NCBI GenBank assembly: GCA_021848325.1
Contig: JAJZUU010000028.1
Coordinates: 1-35,165 of the forward strand
DNA from: Pseudomonadota bacterium
GTDB taxonomy: Bacteria; Pseudomonadota; Gammaproteobacteria; Burkholderiales; JAJZUU01
Direction of reading: 5' to 3'
DNA length: 35,165 nt
Part shown: positions 21,617-32,606 of the stretch, piece by piece
How positions within the stretch are numbered: position 1 is the first letter of the stretch
Layout: each line of letters opens with the position of its first letter
Program-made: the position numbers and the translations under genes
The notes under the pieces: model-generated
Told to the model about the DNA's origin: nothing
Databases searched by the model: none
Seen by the model: the letters and a program-made list of their open reading frames with translations, nothing else

Positions 21617-22480
21617 ATGGCCAGCGGCAAAGAAATTAGGACGAAGATCAGGACCGTCCAAAACACCCAGAAGATCACCCGGGCAATGGAGATGGTTGCT
21701 GCCTCAAAGATGCGCAAGGCACAGGATCGCATGCGAGCAGCACGGCCCTATGCGGAAAAGATCCGTGCCGTGGCGGCCCACATGAGTCACGCGCACCCCG
21801 AGTACAAGCATCCGTTCCTGGTGTCCCGCGCCGCGGTGAAGCGCGTCGGGCTTATCGTGGTCACCTCGGACAAGGGCCTGTGCGGCGGTCTCAACACCAA
21901 CATTTTGCGCCGGGTGCTTCCCCAGATGAAGGAGTGGGAGAGCCAGAACGCCGGCGTGGACGTCTGTGCGCTGGGCGGCAAGGGATTTGGTTTCCTGCAG
22001 CGGATGGGAGGCAACGTGCTTTCTCACGCCACGGGTCTTGGGGATACCCCTCACCTGGAAAGGTTGATCGGCCCGGTGCAGGTAATGCTGAATGCCTACA
22101 CTGAAGGGACCCTGGACGCCCTCTACGTTGCCTATAACCGGTTTGTCAATACCATGAAGCAGGAGCCGGTGGTGGAGCAGTTGCTGCCGCTGAGCGGAGG
22201 GCAGCTCGGCGAGGCGCCGGGCTACTGGGATTATCTCTACGAGCCGGACGCCAAGTCGGTGGTGGACGCGCTTCTGGTGCGCTACGTGGAGGCCCTTATC
22301 TATCAGGCGGTGGCCGAGAACATGGCTTCCGAGCAAAGCTCCCGCATGGTGGCGATGAAGGCCGCCTCGGACAACGCGGGTAATCTGATCGAAGAACTTC
22401 AGCTCATGTACAACAAGACGCGGCAGGCGGCGATCACCAAGGAGCTGTCGGAAATCGTGGCGGGCGCCGCGGCGGTGTAA
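21617..22480 (+). CDS. atpG: F0F1 ATP synthase subunit gamma
   Basis: The 287-residue rotor-shaft subunit starts [20 protein letters not shown], with the conserved [17 protein letters not shown] helix. It ends with the complementary C-terminal helix [20 protein letters not shown] and [21 protein letters not shown]. These two long helices form the coiled coil that turns inside the alpha3-beta3 ring. The [12 protein letters not shown] segment is also typical. Spacing to atpA is 51 bases, and to atpD about 74 bases. Confidence 0.97.
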   Translation: MASGKEIRTKIRTVQNTQKITRAMEMVAASKMRKAQDRMRAARPYAEKIRAVAAHMSHAHPEYKHPFLVSRAAVKRVGLIVVTSDKGLCGGLNTNILRRVLPQMKEWESQNAGVDVCALGGKGFGFLQRMGGNVLSHATGLGDTPHLERLIGPVQVMLNAYTEGTLDALYVAYNRFVNTMKQEPVVEQLLPLSGGQLGEAPGYWDYLYEPDAKSVVDALLVRYVEALIYQAVAENMASEQSSRMVAMKAASDNAGNLIEELQLMYNKTRQAAITKELSEIVAGAAAV

Positions 22481-22545
22481 GCGGCGCGTTCGAGACGCGG
22501 CGGGCGCATGGGGCGCCGCGCGGGACACCAGGCTAAATTGCGTAA

Positions 22546-23934
<1,389 letters not shown>

Positions 23935-23956
23935 CCCGGTATAGGAAGCCCCGATT

Positions 23957-24382
23957 ATGGTAATGACCATCCACGTCGACATCGTGAGCGCCGAAGAGGC
24001 CGTTTTCTCCGGTGTCGCCGAGTTCGTGGTAGTCCCCGCGGAAATGGGGGAACTGGGCATTTATCCGCGCCACACGCCCCTGCTCACCCACATCAAGCCG
24101 GGATCGGTGCGCCTGAAGCTCCCGGACCGCGCGGACGAAGAGGTGATCTACGTCTCCGGCGGCCTGCTGGAGGTGCAGCCGAGCGTGATAACCGTGCTGT
24201 CCGATACCGCCATCCGCGGTAGGGACCTGGACGAGGCCAAGGCGCAGGAGGCCAAGAAAAAGGCGGAAGAGGCGATGAAAGACCGATCGTCTGCGATGGA
24301 TTACGCCAAGGCGGAATCCCAATTGGCGCAGGCGATGGCGCAACTCCACGCGATCGACAACTTGCGCAAGAGGGGGCATTGA
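23957..24382 (+). CDS. atpC: F0F1 ATP synthase subunit epsilon
   Basis: The 141-residue subunit begins [19 protein letters not shown] and shows the N-terminal beta-sandwich pattern ([30 protein letters not shown]). A C-terminal helical hairpin rich in Ala, Lys and Glu (about residues 90-140) follows, which in this family can extend along gamma and inhibit ATP hydrolysis. It is the last gene of the operon, and an intrinsic terminator follows 48 bases after its stop. Confidence 0.96.
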   Translation: MVMTIHVDIVSAEEAVFSGVAEFVVVPAEMGELGIYPRHTPLLTHIKPGSVRLKLPDRADEEVIYVSGGLLEVQPSVITVLSDTAIRGRDLDEAKAQEAKKKAEEAMKDRSSAMDYAKAESQLAQAMAQLHAIDNLRKRGH

Positions 24383-24430
24383 GGGGGACGCAGGCCTTTT
24401 CTCTCTTATTGCCGCTCATCTGCGGGATGA

Positions 24431-24456
24431 AGACAGCCATCGGCTGTCTTTTTTTA
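24431..24456 (+). terminator. Rho-independent terminator of the atp operon
   Basis: AGACAGCC (24431-24438) and GGCTGTCT (24442-24449) form an 8-bp stem with a three-base loop, followed by a run of T. It separates the ATP synthase operon from glmU. The rest of the 24383-24560 gap shows no gene; the small frame there starting at 24379 has no recognisable features. Confidence 0.9.
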
Positions 24457-24560
24457 TTCGGTGCTCTCCGTTATCATGTCGTAATGAGCATTCCGGCTGC
24501 CTGCCCGCGCGGCACGCAGACCGGCGTCCCCGCCCCATCGCCCACGCAGAGAACAACGCC

Positions 24561-25934
24561 ATGACCGCACCGATCACCGTCGTCATCCTGGCGGCCGGTA
24601 AGGGAACGCGCATGTATTCCGACCGCCCCAAGGTGCTGCACGACCTGGCCGGCAAGCCGCTGCTGCGGCATGTCCTGCACAGCGTCGCGGCCCTGGGCCC
24701 GGCCCGGACCATTGTGGTGTACGGACACGGTGGCGCCGCCGTGCCGGACGCCTTTCGGGACGCGCCGGTGGCCTGGGTCGCCCAGGAGCGGCAATTGGGT
24801 ACCGGCCACGCCCTGATGCAGGCCATGCCCCAAATCGATCCAGAGGGAACGACGCTGGTGCTGTACGGCGACGTGCCGCTGATCGCGGTGCGGACCCTGC
24901 AGGCCCTGCTGGACCGGGCGCGGGGCGACAATGTGGTGCTGCTCACGGTGGAGTTGGCCGAACCAGCGGGCTACGGACGGATCGTGCGGACGGCGGGCGG
25001 CGCCGTGTCGCGCATCGTGGAGCACAAGGATGCGAGTGAGGCCGAGCGGGCCATCCGCGAGGTCAACACGGGCATCATGGCGCTGCCCAGCCGCCACCTG
25101 GGCCGCTGGCTCGGCGCGCTGGGAAACGAAAACGTGCAGGGGGAATATTACCTTACCGACCTGATCGGCATGGCGGTGGAAGAGGGCGTCGAGGTCGTCG
25201 CCTGTCATCCCGCCCATCCGCGGGAAGTCCTCGGGGTCAACAACAAGGTCCAACTGGCGGAACTGGAGCGCCAATACCAGCAGCAGTATGCGCACAGGCT
25301 GATGGAGCGGGGCGTCACCCTGATGGACCCGGCGCGCATCGACGTGCGCGGCGAATTGATCTGCGGCAAGGACGTGGTGATCGACGTCAACTGCGTGTTC
25401 GAGGGGGCGGTCCACCTGGGGGACCATGTCAGCGTAGGCGCCCACTGCGTGCTGCGCAACAGCGCCGTGGCCGAGGGCACGCGGATCGAGCCCTTCAGCG
25501 TGCTGGACCAGGCCCAGGCGGGGCCCCGCGGGCGCATCGGCCCGTTCTCCAGAATTCGCCCGGGGACGGTGCTGGAGGCGGAGGTGCACGTGGGCAACTT
25601 CGTGGAACTCAAGAACAGCCGCGTCGATCGCGGGTCCAAGATCAACCATCTGAGCTATGTCGGCGATGCCACGGTGGGTAAGCATGTCAACATCGGGGCG
25701 GGCACCATTACCTGCAATTACGATGGGGCCAACAAGCACCGCACGGTGATCGGGGACGACGCCTTCATCGGTTCCGACACCCAACTGGTGGCCCCGGTGG
25801 CGGTGGGCGAGGGGGCCACCATCGGCGCCGGCTCGACCATCACGCAGGACGCCCCGCCCGGGCGTCTGACCTTGTCCCGCAGCAAACAAGTGACGGTGGA
25901 AGGCTGGAAACGGCCGTCGAAGAAGGCGAAGTAG
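24561..25934 (+). CDS. glmU: Bifunctional UDP-N-acetylglucosamine pyrophosphorylase / glucosamine-1-phosphate N-acetyltransferase
   Basis: The 457-residue enzyme makes UDP-GlcNAc from glucosamine-1-phosphate in two steps. The N-terminal uridyltransferase domain (about 1-230) carries [27 protein letters not shown] and YGDVPLI. The C-terminal left-handed beta-helix acetyltransferase domain carries the acetyl-CoA-side motifs [30 protein letters not shown] and [21 protein letters not shown]. Its product feeds peptidoglycan and lipopolysaccharide synthesis. glmS follows after 37 bases, so precursor supply and use are encoded together, next to the atp operon as in many proteobacteria. Confidence 0.97.
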   Translation: MTAPITVVILAAGKGTRMYSDRPKVLHDLAGKPLLRHVLHSVAALGPARTIVVYGHGGAAVPDAFRDAPVAWVAQERQLGTGHALMQAMPQIDPEGTTLVLYGDVPLIAVRTLQALLDRARGDNVVLLTVELAEPAGYGRIVRTAGGAVSRIVEHKDASEAERAIREVNTGIMALPSRHLGRWLGALGNENVQGEYYLTDLIGMAVEEGVEVVACHPAHPREVLGVNNKVQLAELERQYQQQYAHRLMERGVTLMDPARIDVRGELICGKDVVIDVNCVFEGAVHLGDHVSVGAHCVLRNSAVAEGTRIEPFSVLDQAQAGPRGRIGPFSRIRPGTVLEAEVHVGNFVELKNSRVDRGSKINHLSYVGDATVGKHVNIGAGTITCNYDGANKHRTVIGDDAFIGSDTQLVAPVAVGEGATIGAGSTITQDAPPGRLTLSRSKQVTVEGWKRPSKKAK

Positions 25935-25971
25935 CAGGGCGCACCGAACAACCAACCAGGGAGCTTCGAGT

Positions 25972-27804
25972 ATGTGTGGAATCATGGGCGCGGTCGCCCA
26001 GCGCAACGTCGTCCCGATCTTGCTCGAGGGGCTGCGCCGGCTGGAATACAGGGGCTATGACTCCGCCGGCTTGGCGGTGATCAACCACGGTCTGCACCGG
26101 ATGCGGGCCGCCGGCAGGGTATCCCAACTGGAGGAGGAGGTCAGGCGGCAGGGCGGCCACGGCCACCTGGGGATCGCCCACACCCGTTGGGCGACCCACG
26201 GTGCTCCCACGGTGGATAACGCCCATCCGCACGTGAGCGGCGACGCGCTGGCGGTGGTGCACAACGGTATCATTGAAAACCACGAGGCCCTGCGCACCCG
26301 CCTGCAATCCCTCGGCTATACCTTTGTCTCGGCCACCGATACCGAGGTCATCGTCCACCTGATCCATTACTATTACCAGCACGGCGACAAGGACCTGTTG
26401 CAGGCCAGCCGAAAGGCGGCCGCGGACCTGGAGGGCGCCTATGCCATCGCGGTGGTGAGCGCCGATGCGCCGAACCGCATGATCTGCGCGCGCAAGGGCA
26501 GCCCGCTGCTGATCGGGCTGGGCATCGAGGAGAACTTCGTCGCTTCCGACGCGGCGGCGTTGCTGCCGGTCACCCAAAAGATGGTGTATCTGGAAGAGGG
26601 CGATATCGCCGATATCGGCCTCCTGGACGTGCGCATCTACGATCGCGAGGGCAGCGCCGTGTCGCGCCCGGTGCACGTGAGCGAACTCAGCGCGGACATG
26701 GCGGAACTGGGCGCTTACCGCCACTTCATGCAGAAGGAGATCCACGAGCAGCCGCGGGCGCTGGCGGACACCCTGCAGGCGGTGCTGGCGACGGACGGCT
26801 TGAGCCCGGCGGTCTTCGGCGCCTCGGCTGCGGAGGTGTTCGCCCGCATCGACAGCGTGTACATCATCGCCTGCGGCACCAGCTATCACGCGGCCATGGT
26901 GGCGCGCTACTGGATCGAGGGCATCGCCGGCATCCCCTGCAGCGCCGAGGTGGCCAGCGAGTATCGCTACCGCGACAGCGTGCCCAACCCCAACGCCCTG
27001 ATCGTCACCATTTCCCAATCCGGGGAGACCGCCGACACCCTAGCGGCCCTGGGGCACGCGAAGGAACTGGGCCACCGCCACAGCCTGGCCATCTGCAACG
27101 TCCCGGAAAGCGCCCTGACCCGCCAATCTGAACTCAGGTTTCTGACCCGCGCCGGCCCGGAGATCGGGGTCGCCTCCACCAAGGCCTTCACCACCCAGTT
27201 GGCGGCCCTTTTCGTGCTCGCCGTGGTGCTGGCCACGCAGCGCGGGCGGATCACCCCGGAGCGGCTGGCGGCCTACACGGATACCCTGCGTCACCTCCCG
27301 GCCAAGGTCCAGCAGGTGCTGGCGCTGGAGCCGCTGGTGGTCAAGTGGGCCGAGCGTTTCGCCAATCGCCAGCATGCCCTGTTCCTGGGGCGCGGACCGC
27401 ACTATCCGATCGCCATGGAAGGGGCGCTCAAGCTGAAGGAGATCTCCTATATTCACGCCGAGGCCTACCCGGCGGGCGAGCTGAAGCACGGCCCCCTGGC
27501 CCTGGTGGACCAAGAGATGCCGGTCATCGCCATCGCGCCCAACGACCTGCTGCTGGAAAAGCTCAAGTCCAACCTGCAGGAGGTGCGCGCGCGGGGCGGC
27601 GAGCTCTATGTATTCGCCGACCAGGATACCCACATCGCGGACGATGCCGGGATTCAGGTGATCCTGCTTCCCGGGCATGCGGGGCCGCTGAGCCCGGTGC
27701 TGCATACCGTGCCCCTGCAACTTCTCGCCTATCATGCGGCCCTGCAAAAAGGGACCGACGTGGACAAGCCGCGCAACCTGGCCAAGTCGGTCACGGTGGA
27801 GTAG
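25972..27804 (+). CDS. glmS: Glutamine--fructose-6-phosphate aminotransferase (isomerizing)
   Basis: The 610-residue enzyme forms glucosamine-6-phosphate. After removal of Met1, Cys2 (start MCGIMGAV) is the N-terminal nucleophile of the glutaminase domain. That domain shows [22 protein letters not shown] and HNGIIENH. Two SIS sugar-isomerase domains follow ([22 protein letters not shown], and [19 protein letters not shown]). It ends with the conserved [13 protein letters not shown], whose C-terminal tail closes over the active site. No glmS ribozyme or sRNA-type leader is obvious in the short glmU-glmS gap. The next gene starts three bases after its stop. Confidence 0.98.
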   Translation: MCGIMGAVAQRNVVPILLEGLRRLEYRGYDSAGLAVINHGLHRMRAAGRVSQLEEEVRRQGGHGHLGIAHTRWATHGAPTVDNAHPHVSGDALAVVHNGIIENHEALRTRLQSLGYTFVSATDTEVIVHLIHYYYQHGDKDLLQASRKAAADLEGAYAIAVVSADAPNRMICARKGSPLLIGLGIEENFVASDAAALLPVTQKMVYLEEGDIADIGLLDVRIYDREGSAVSRPVHVSELSADMAELGAYRHFMQKEIHEQPRALADTLQAVLATDGLSPAVFGASAAEVFARIDSVYIIACGTSYHAAMVARYWIEGIAGIPCSAEVASEYRYRDSVPNPNALIVTISQSGETADTLAALGHAKELGHRHSLAICNVPESALTRQSELRFLTRAGPEIGVASTKAFTTQLAALFVLAVVLATQRGRITPERLAAYTDTLRHLPAKVQQVLALEPLVVKWAERFANRQHALFLGRGPHYPIAMEGALKLKEISYIHAEAYPAGELKHGPLALVDQEMPVIAIAPNDLLLEKLKSNLQEVRARGGELYVFADQDTHIADDAGIQVILLPGHAGPLSPVLHTVPLQLLAYHAALQKGTDVDKPRNLAKSVTVE

Positions 27805-27807
27805 GGC

Positions 27808-28587
27808 ATGGCCGTCATCGCCGTATTCAACCAAAAGGGCGGCGTGGGCAAGACCACCACTACCCTCAATCTGCTGGCCGCGCTGAACCGCGCGGGGCAA
27901 CGCCCCATCGCCGTGGACCTGGACCCTCAGTCCCACCTTACCCTTTCCCTGGGTGCCCCGCCGCCGATAGCCGAGGACAGCGTTTCCGCCTTTTTCCGCG
28001 GAAATCGGGCACTGGCCGACCTGGTGCGCGAGCTCCCCGGCGGCGTGCGACTGATTCCCTCTCATATGGAACTGTCCAAGGTGGACGCCTTGTTCGGCAA
28101 GAGCATCAGCATCGCCCGGCGGTTGCGGGAGGGGATGCAGGAAAGCTTTCCCCGGGAGCCGGCGCCCAAGCTGATCGACTGCTGTCCCATGCTGGGCGTG
28201 CTCTCCCTGAATGCGGTATTTGCCGCGGACCGGGTCCTGATCCCGGTCTCCGCCGACTTCCTCTCCATGCAGGGGGTGCACCGGCTGGACGCGGCGCTGC
28301 GCGTGCTGGAGGGCCCCCTCAAGCGCAGGATCGCGCGCAAGGTGGTGGTCACCCGGTTCGATTCGCGCAGGAAGCTGTCCTACGACATCTTCGACAAGCT
28401 GAAGGAGGTTTTTGGGGACGACCTGTGCCACACCCGCATCGCCGAGAACGTGAGCCTGGCGGAGAGCCCGGCCCAAGGCAAGGATGTGTTCGCTCACGCG
28501 CCTCACAGTCAGGGGGCCAAGGACTACCAGGCACTGGCGGAAGAGTTGCTGGCCGCCGGGTTTTTCGGACCGGCGCCGGGCGGCTGA
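27808..28587 (+). CDS. Orphan ParA-family ATPase downstream of glmS
   Basis: The 259-residue protein is a second deviant-Walker ATPase, with VFNQKGGVGKTTTTLN (P-loop K10-T17) and DLDPQSHLTLS. Walker B is changed to LIDCCPMLGVLS (residues 122-133), with Cys126 where Pro is usual. The middle region VLIPVSADFLSMQGVHRLD is a ParA-type switch region. It has no ParB-like partner beside it and differs clearly from the chromosomal ParA at 15696. Orphan ParA proteins position various cargoes (chemoreceptors, carboxysomes, conjugation or secretion machines), but nothing here tells which. It starts three bases after the glmS stop, implying co-translation with glmS, and converges on the acetolactate synthase-like gene with 21 bases between their stops. 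Confidence 0.85.
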   Translation: MAVIAVFNQKGGVGKTTTTLNLLAALNRAGQRPIAVDLDPQSHLTLSLGAPPPIAEDSVSAFFRGNRALADLVRELPGGVRLIPSHMELSKVDALFGKSISIARRLREGMQESFPREPAPKLIDCCPMLGVLSLNAVFAADRVLIPVSADFLSMQGVHRLDAALRVLEGPLKRRIARKVVVTRFDSRRKLSYDIFDKLKEVFGDDLCHTRIAENVSLAESPAQGKDVFAHAPHSQGAKDYQALAEELLAAGFFGPAPGG

Positions 28588-28608
28588 TCCTTTCTCTGCC
28601 TGCCGGAT

Positions 28609-30240
28609 TCAGATCGGGCAGACCATCTCCCCCAGCCGTGCGGTCAGTTTCATGTTCTCGCCGTAGTCCACCGGGCAGTCGATGATGGCCACCGTATCCT
28701 GCTGCAGCGCCTGCTGCAGGGTGGGCAGCAGTTCTTCCGCGGACCCGACGCGGTAGCCCTTGGCGCCAAAGGCTTCGGCGTAGGTGACGAAGTCCGGATT
28801 GTTGAACTTGACGTGGGAGGCGCGTCCGAAATGGATGTGCTGTTTCCATTCGATCAGGCCGTAGCTGGCATCGTTCCAGATCAGGATCACGAACGGGGCG
28901 TTGACCCGCAGTGCGGTTTCGATCTCCTGGGAATTCATTAGAAAGCCCGCGTCCCCGGTCACGGCTACCACCTTGCGCTGCGGGAAGGAGAGTTTGGCCG
29001 CCACCGCGCCGGGCACGGCGATGCCCATGCTGGCGAAACCGTTGGAAATGATGCAGGTGTTGGGCTTCTCGCACGGGAACATGCGGGCCATCCACAGCTT
29101 GTGGGCCCCCACGTCGCAGATCACGATGTCGTCGGGCCCCAATGCCCGCCGCAAATCGGCGACGATGCGCTGCGGCTTGAGGGGGAAGCCGCCGTCGTCG
29201 GTGGCGCGCTGCAATTCGCGCAGGATGGCGGAGCGCAGCTTGACGTGCTGATCGCCGCGCTGCGGCCTGGACAGCCCTGCCAGTTCCTGGAGGGTCACCC
29301 CGAAGTCGCCGAGCACCCCGCTCGCTACGATGTAGTGGGAGTCCACTTCGGCCGGGCGGCTGTCGACATGGATGATTTTGCGGTCACGGGTCTTGTGCCA
29401 TTGGTTGGGGGGGTACTCCACCAGGTCGTACCCCACGCAAATGATGACGTCGGCGCGGTCGAAGCCGCAGGAAACATAGTCGTGGGCCTGCAGTCCCACC
29501 GTGCCGAGGCTTAGGGGGTGCGAACTGGGGATCGCCCCTTTGGCCATGAAGGTGGTCACCACCGGGATGTTCAGTTTTTCGGCGCATTCCACCAGGGCGT
29601 CGCAGTGGCCCGAGCGCACCAGGCCGTTTCCCGCCAGGATGAGCGGGAACTCCGCTTCGCTGATGATTTGCGCCGCCTGCAGCAGCTTGTGCCGCGCCGG
29701 GTAGGGCGTGGTGGGGGACTGCGCCAGCAGGGGTGCCCCTTCGATATCGATCGGCGCCAGGTTTTCCGGAAATTCGATGAAGGCCGCCCCCGGCTTTTCG
29801 CTTTGCGCCACCTTGAAGGCCTTGCGCACCACCTCGGGGATGATTTCCGGATTCAGTATCTGGGTCGCGTATTTGGTGATGGGCAGGAACAGATTGACCA
29901 GATCCAGCACCTGGTGCGACTCCTTGTGCAGGCGGTTGGTGGCCGCCTGACCGGCGATGGCCACCACCGGGGCATGATCCATGTTGGCATCGGCCACCCC
30001 GGTAACCAGGTTGGTGGCCCCCGGCCCGAGGGTGGACAGGCACACCCCGGCCCGCCCGGTGAGACGTCCCTCCACGTCGGCCATGAAGGCGGCGCCCTGT
30101 TCGTGACGGGTGGTAATGAAGCGGATCGAAGAGCCGAGGAGGGCATCCATGATGTCCAGGTTCTCCTCCCCGGGGATGCCGTAGATAAACCGGACCCCTT
30201 CGTTTTCAAGACACCTGACCAACAAATGGGCTGCTTTCAC
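28609..30240 (-). CDS. alsS: Acetolactate synthase-like ThDP-dependent enzyme (catabolic AlsS type)
   Basis: The 543-residue protein has the three domains of ThDP enzymes. The N-terminal Pyr domain carries GIPGEENLDIMDALL and RHEQGAAFMADVEGRLTG (catalytic Glu47), then LSTLGPGATNLVTG. A central domain follows. The C-terminal PP domain carries the cofactor motif GDAGFLMNSQEIETALR and the IWND metal ligands. AlsS enzymes condense two pyruvates to 2-acetolactate without FAD or a small regulatory subunit, and no ilvN- or alsD-like gene is adjacent. GTG 30240, after GGAGAG, gives the family-like start (V/M)KAAHLLVRCLENEGV. The frame extends to 30390, but that extension would cross an intrinsic terminator and lacks family similarity. 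Another pyruvate- or 2-oxoacid-decarboxylating specificity is possible. Confidence 0.85.
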   Translation of the reverse strand: MKAAHLLVRCLENEGVRFIYGIPGEENLDIMDALLGSSIRFITTRHEQGAAFMADVEGRLTGRAGVCLSTLGPGATNLVTGVADANMDHAPVVAIAGQAATNRLHKESHQVLDLVNLFLPITKYATQILNPEIIPEVVRKAFKVAQSEKPGAAFIEFPENLAPIDIEGAPLLAQSPTTPYPARHKLLQAAQIISEAEFPLILAGNGLVRSGHCDALVECAEKLNIPVVTTFMAKGAIPSSHPLSLGTVGLQAHDYVSCGFDRADVIICVGYDLVEYPPNQWHKTRDRKIIHVDSRPAEVDSHYIVASGVLGDFGVTLQELAGLSRPQRGDQHVKLRSAILRELQRATDDGGFPLKPQRIVADLRRALGPDDIVICDVGAHKLWMARMFPCEKPNTCIISNGFASMGIAVPGAVAAKLSFPQRKVVAVTGDAGFLMNSQEIETALRVNAPFVILIWNDASYGLIEWKQHIHFGRASHVKFNNPDFVTYAEAFGAKGYRVGSAEELLPTLQQALQQDTVAIIDCPVDYGENMKLTARLGEMVCPI

Positions 30241-30340
30241 CAGTCTCTCCGTCTCGCTAGGGATCCGCCACTTCTGCGGCGGGATGCGGTTTTCGGATGA
30301 TAGTCTCTTTGGCGGGGGATGGGAATGCCGAGGCGGGGCG

Positions 30341-30365
30341 AAAAAACGGCCCCGCGAACGGGGCC
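30341..30365 (-). terminator. Rho-independent terminator (UUCG loop) of the argS-to-response-regulator operon
   Basis: On the minus strand GGCCCCG, loop TTCG, CGGGGCC is followed by G and six T. The stem is 7 bp with the very stable cUUCGg-type tetraloop. It lies about 98 bases beyond the response-regulator stop (30463). The rest of the 30241-30462 gap presumably contains the promoter of the acetolactate synthase-like gene. Confidence 0.88.
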
Positions 30366-30462
30366 CAATACAAACAGAAACAAGCATCACACTTGCACGG
30401 CGATTCTAGCACAGCAGTCCGCCAGACGGTATATATTTACCGCCCCTCATGGGCCGAATGAA

Positions 30463-31104
30463 CTACTGAGAAGGCGTCTTGCGTCCGACCACCCCGTATT
30501 TCAGTGCCAGGGTGGCCACCTGGACCCGGTTTTCCAGCCCCAGCTTGTCCAGGATGCTGCGCAAATGATTGCGTACGGTATTTTCGGACAGCCCCAGGGC
30601 GTCACCGATGGCACGATTGCTCAGCCCCCGGGCCACGTATGAGACGATCTCCAGCTCTCGCTGGGAAAGCTTGTCGAAGGCCCCTTGCAGCGATTTGCCC
30701 TGAGCGATCTTCTGCATCACATGGCTGGGGTACAGGCTGGCGCCCTGGGATACGGCGTGGATGGCCTGAAGGATCTGCTCCGGCTCGCTGGTCTTGAGCA
30801 CATAGCCGTCCACCCCCTTTTCGATGGCGTCCCGGATCTCGTGGTCCTCATCGGCCATGGTGAGCATGATGGTCTTGATCTGGTGCCGTTTCAGGTCCGG
30901 CACCAGATCAAGACCATCCTCGCCGCCCAGGGTGCGGTCAAGCAGGGCCACATCCGCCCTGCCTCCCTGGGCCAGCCAGTCCTTGACGCTCAACACGTCG
31001 GCGAATTCCGCAGCCACGGTGACCCCCCGGTTGTCGGCCAGCAGGTGAACAAGGCCCTTGCGAAACAAGGGGTGGTCGTCGATCAGGATGATGGAGATAT
31101 TCAT
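30463..31104 (-). CDS. LuxR/NarL-family response regulator
   Basis: The 213-residue protein starts MNISIILIDDHPLFRKGLV and has a receiver domain with acidic pair Asp9-Asp10, phospho-acceptor Asp56 (in ALLDRTLGG), Thr82 and Lys104. A LuxR-type helix-turn-helix follows from about residue 148 (LSQRELEIVSYVARGLSNRA, then SENTVRNHLRSILDKLGL). It should act as a DNA-binding transcription regulator when phosphorylated. No sensor kinase gene is visible nearby, so it is an orphan in this window. The ATG at 31104 lies 17 bases after the SDR stop, and a long upstream extension in this frame reads through the SDR gene antisense-phase and is rejected. It appears to be the last gene of the argS-SPOR-dsbA-SDR operon. 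Confidence 0.92.
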   Translation of the reverse strand: MNISIILIDDHPLFRKGLVHLLADNRGVTVAAEFADVLSVKDWLAQGGRADVALLDRTLGGEDGLDLVPDLKRHQIKTIMLTMADEDHEIRDAIEKGVDGYVLKTSEPEQILQAIHAVSQGASLYPSHVMQKIAQGKSLQGAFDKLSQRELEIVSYVARGLSNRAIGDALGLSENTVRNHLRSILDKLGLENRVQVATLALKYGVVGRKTPSQ

Positions 31105-31121
31105 GGGCCTGTCAATCCCCG

Positions 31122-31901
31122 TCAAACGGGCAGGTTGCGTGGCTTGTGCGGCGCCCGGCTGAAGATGAGGTCGTAGGCCCAGCGCGGCAGGTGCCGCAAT
31201 AAAAAGGAGATGATCCCCATCTGCCAGGGGATCACGGCGAACGGGCGGCGCGCGGCGATGACGCGCCGCACCTTCGCGGCGGCCCGCTCCGCGCTCAGCA
31301 GAAACGGCATGGAATAGGGGTTCGCCGCGGTCATCGGGGTGTCGATGTAGCCGGGGCAAATGGCTGTGACCTGGAGCCCGCTGCCGCGCAACTCGACCCG
31401 CAGGCTCTCCAGGTAGGATATCACCGCAGCCTTGGAGGCGGAGTAGGCGCCAGACCCGGGCAGGCCGCGCAGCCCGGCCACGCTGGCGATTCCCACCAGC
31501 GCACCGCGGCCCGCCCGGCGCATCGGGTCCACGAACGGCTGAAACGTCTTGACCATCCCGGTCACATTGATGTCCAGTACCCCCTGAAACACCTCCAGGT
31601 CTTCCTCGCGCTCGGTCAAATTACCGCAACTGACCCCTGCGCAGGCGATCACGATATCCGGCACGCCGAAGCGCCGGATGAAGTCCTGTGCCGCCCACCG
31701 CATGGCGGGCGCGTCCCGCACATCCAGGGGGTAGCCGGCGCAGGGGCGGTTCAGCGACTCGGCAAGCGCCTGCAGCTTGCCCGGCTGGCGCGCCGCCAGA
31801 CCGATAATTGCGCCCTCGGCCGCATACTGCAACGCCAGCGCCTTGCCCAGCCCGCTCGATGCACCCGTTATGAAAACCCGCAGTTCTTTTCGTGGCGCCA
31901 T
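31122..31901 (-). CDS. Short-chain dehydrogenase/reductase (SDR)
   Basis: The 259-residue classical SDR has the cofactor loop TGASSGLG at residues 12-19 and the catalytic residues Asn112, Ser140, Tyr153 and Lys157 (YSASK). The usual NAG motif reads CAG here. The SDR substrate is not predictable from sequence; a C-terminal segment rich in aromatic and hydrophobic residues (LRHLPRWAYDLIFSRAPHK) is typical of the 'SDR near dsbA' subgroup. The start overlaps the dsbA stop in TAATG, indicating translational coupling. A gene in this position is commonly seen beside argS and dsbA in Betaproteobacteria. Confidence 0.92.
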   Translation of the reverse strand: MAPRKELRVFITGASSGLGKALALQYAAEGAIIGLAARQPGKLQALAESLNRPCAGYPLDVRDAPAMRWAAQDFIRRFGVPDIVIACAGVSCGNLTEREEDLEVFQGVLDINVTGMVKTFQPFVDPMRRAGRGALVGIASVAGLRGLPGSGAYSASKAAVISYLESLRVELRGSGLQVTAICPGYIDTPMTAANPYSMPFLLSAERAAAKVRRVIAARRPFAVIPWQMGIISFLLRHLPRWAYDLIFSRAPHKPRNLPV

Positions 31902-32548
31902 TACGGTTTGCCGGCGCGTTCCTTGCGGGCGAGGTCGATGAGGTAGTCGAGCACCGGCGGCAGGCCCCGATGCCCTCCGGTCATGGAACTGGAAGTCAGG
32001 TAGCGGCCGTCGACGATCACCGACGGCACACCGGAAATGCCGTATTCCCGGGTCATTTGCCTGGCGTGCATCACCTTGCTTTGTACCCCGAAGGAGTTAT
32101 AGATGGCGGCGAACTTATTGCGGTCGATACCCTGCTTGGCGATCCAGTCCAGCAGGGCGCCCTCGTCCGCGATATCGAGCCCCCGAAGGTGGATGGCATC
32201 GAACAGCTTATCGTTGAGCCGGTCCAGCACCCCCAGTGTCTCCATGGCGTAAAAGGCCTTGGCCCCGGGTACCCAGCTGTCGCGGAAGATCGCGGGCATG
32301 CGGCGGAAGACCACATCCTTGGGCAGCTTTTTCGCCCACGGGACGATGATCGGCTCCAGTTCGAAGCAATGGGGGCAACCGTACCAGAACAGCTCCAGCA
32401 CCTCGATCTTCTTGCCGGTTTCCGTCGGCTGAGGAGGAGACACCAGGGTGTATTCCTTCCCGAGTTGCGGCTGCGCGGAGGCGAACAGAGGCGAGAAGGC
32501 GAGTCCGAGGAAGAGTGCGGCGACAGCAAACAGCTTGGAGGTCTTCAT
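31901..32548 (-). CDS. dsbA: Periplasmic thiol:disulfide oxidoreductase DsbA
   Basis: The 215-residue protein has a signal peptide with cleavage after ASA (predicted at residue 25, before QPQLG). The thioredoxin-fold active site is CPHC (Cys58-Cys61, in LFWYGCPHCF), and the cis-proline segment SGVPSVIVDGRYL stands near the C-terminus. DsbA oxidises cysteine pairs in exported proteins and is reoxidised by DsbB, which is not encoded here. It is separated from the SPOR gene by 58 bases and overlaps the SDR start by one base. Confidence 0.95.
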   Translation of the reverse strand: MKTSKLFAVAALFLGLAFSPLFASAQPQLGKEYTLVSPPQPTETGKKIEVLELFWYGCPHCFELEPIIVPWAKKLPKDVVFRRMPAIFRDSWVPGAKAFYAMETLGVLDRLNDKLFDAIHLRGLDIADEGALLDWIAKQGIDRNKFAAIYNSFGVQSKVMHARQMTREYGISGVPSVIVDGRYLTSSSMTGGHRGLPPVLDYLIDLARKERAGKP

Positions 32549-32606
32549 CCCGTGATCCTTTCTTGCGGTTGGTTTGGAAGCGCTACAGGCGACGGCCGCC
32601 CGGCCT

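Noticed and set aside
24379-24564. Small open frame between atpC and glmU
   Set aside because: It runs through the intrinsic terminator, has no ribosome-binding site or known motif, and overlaps the glmU start.
25587-25592. CACGTG core in glmU, and two more in glmS (26230-26235, 26674-26679), as extra parS sites
   Set aside because: Only the 6-base core matches; the outer positions of the 16-mer do not, and all lie inside coding sequence.
30241-30390. N-terminal extension of the acetolactate synthase-like gene to 30390
   Set aside because: The extension crosses a strong terminator on the same strand, has no family similarity, and a GTG with GGAGAG at 30240 gives the expected length.
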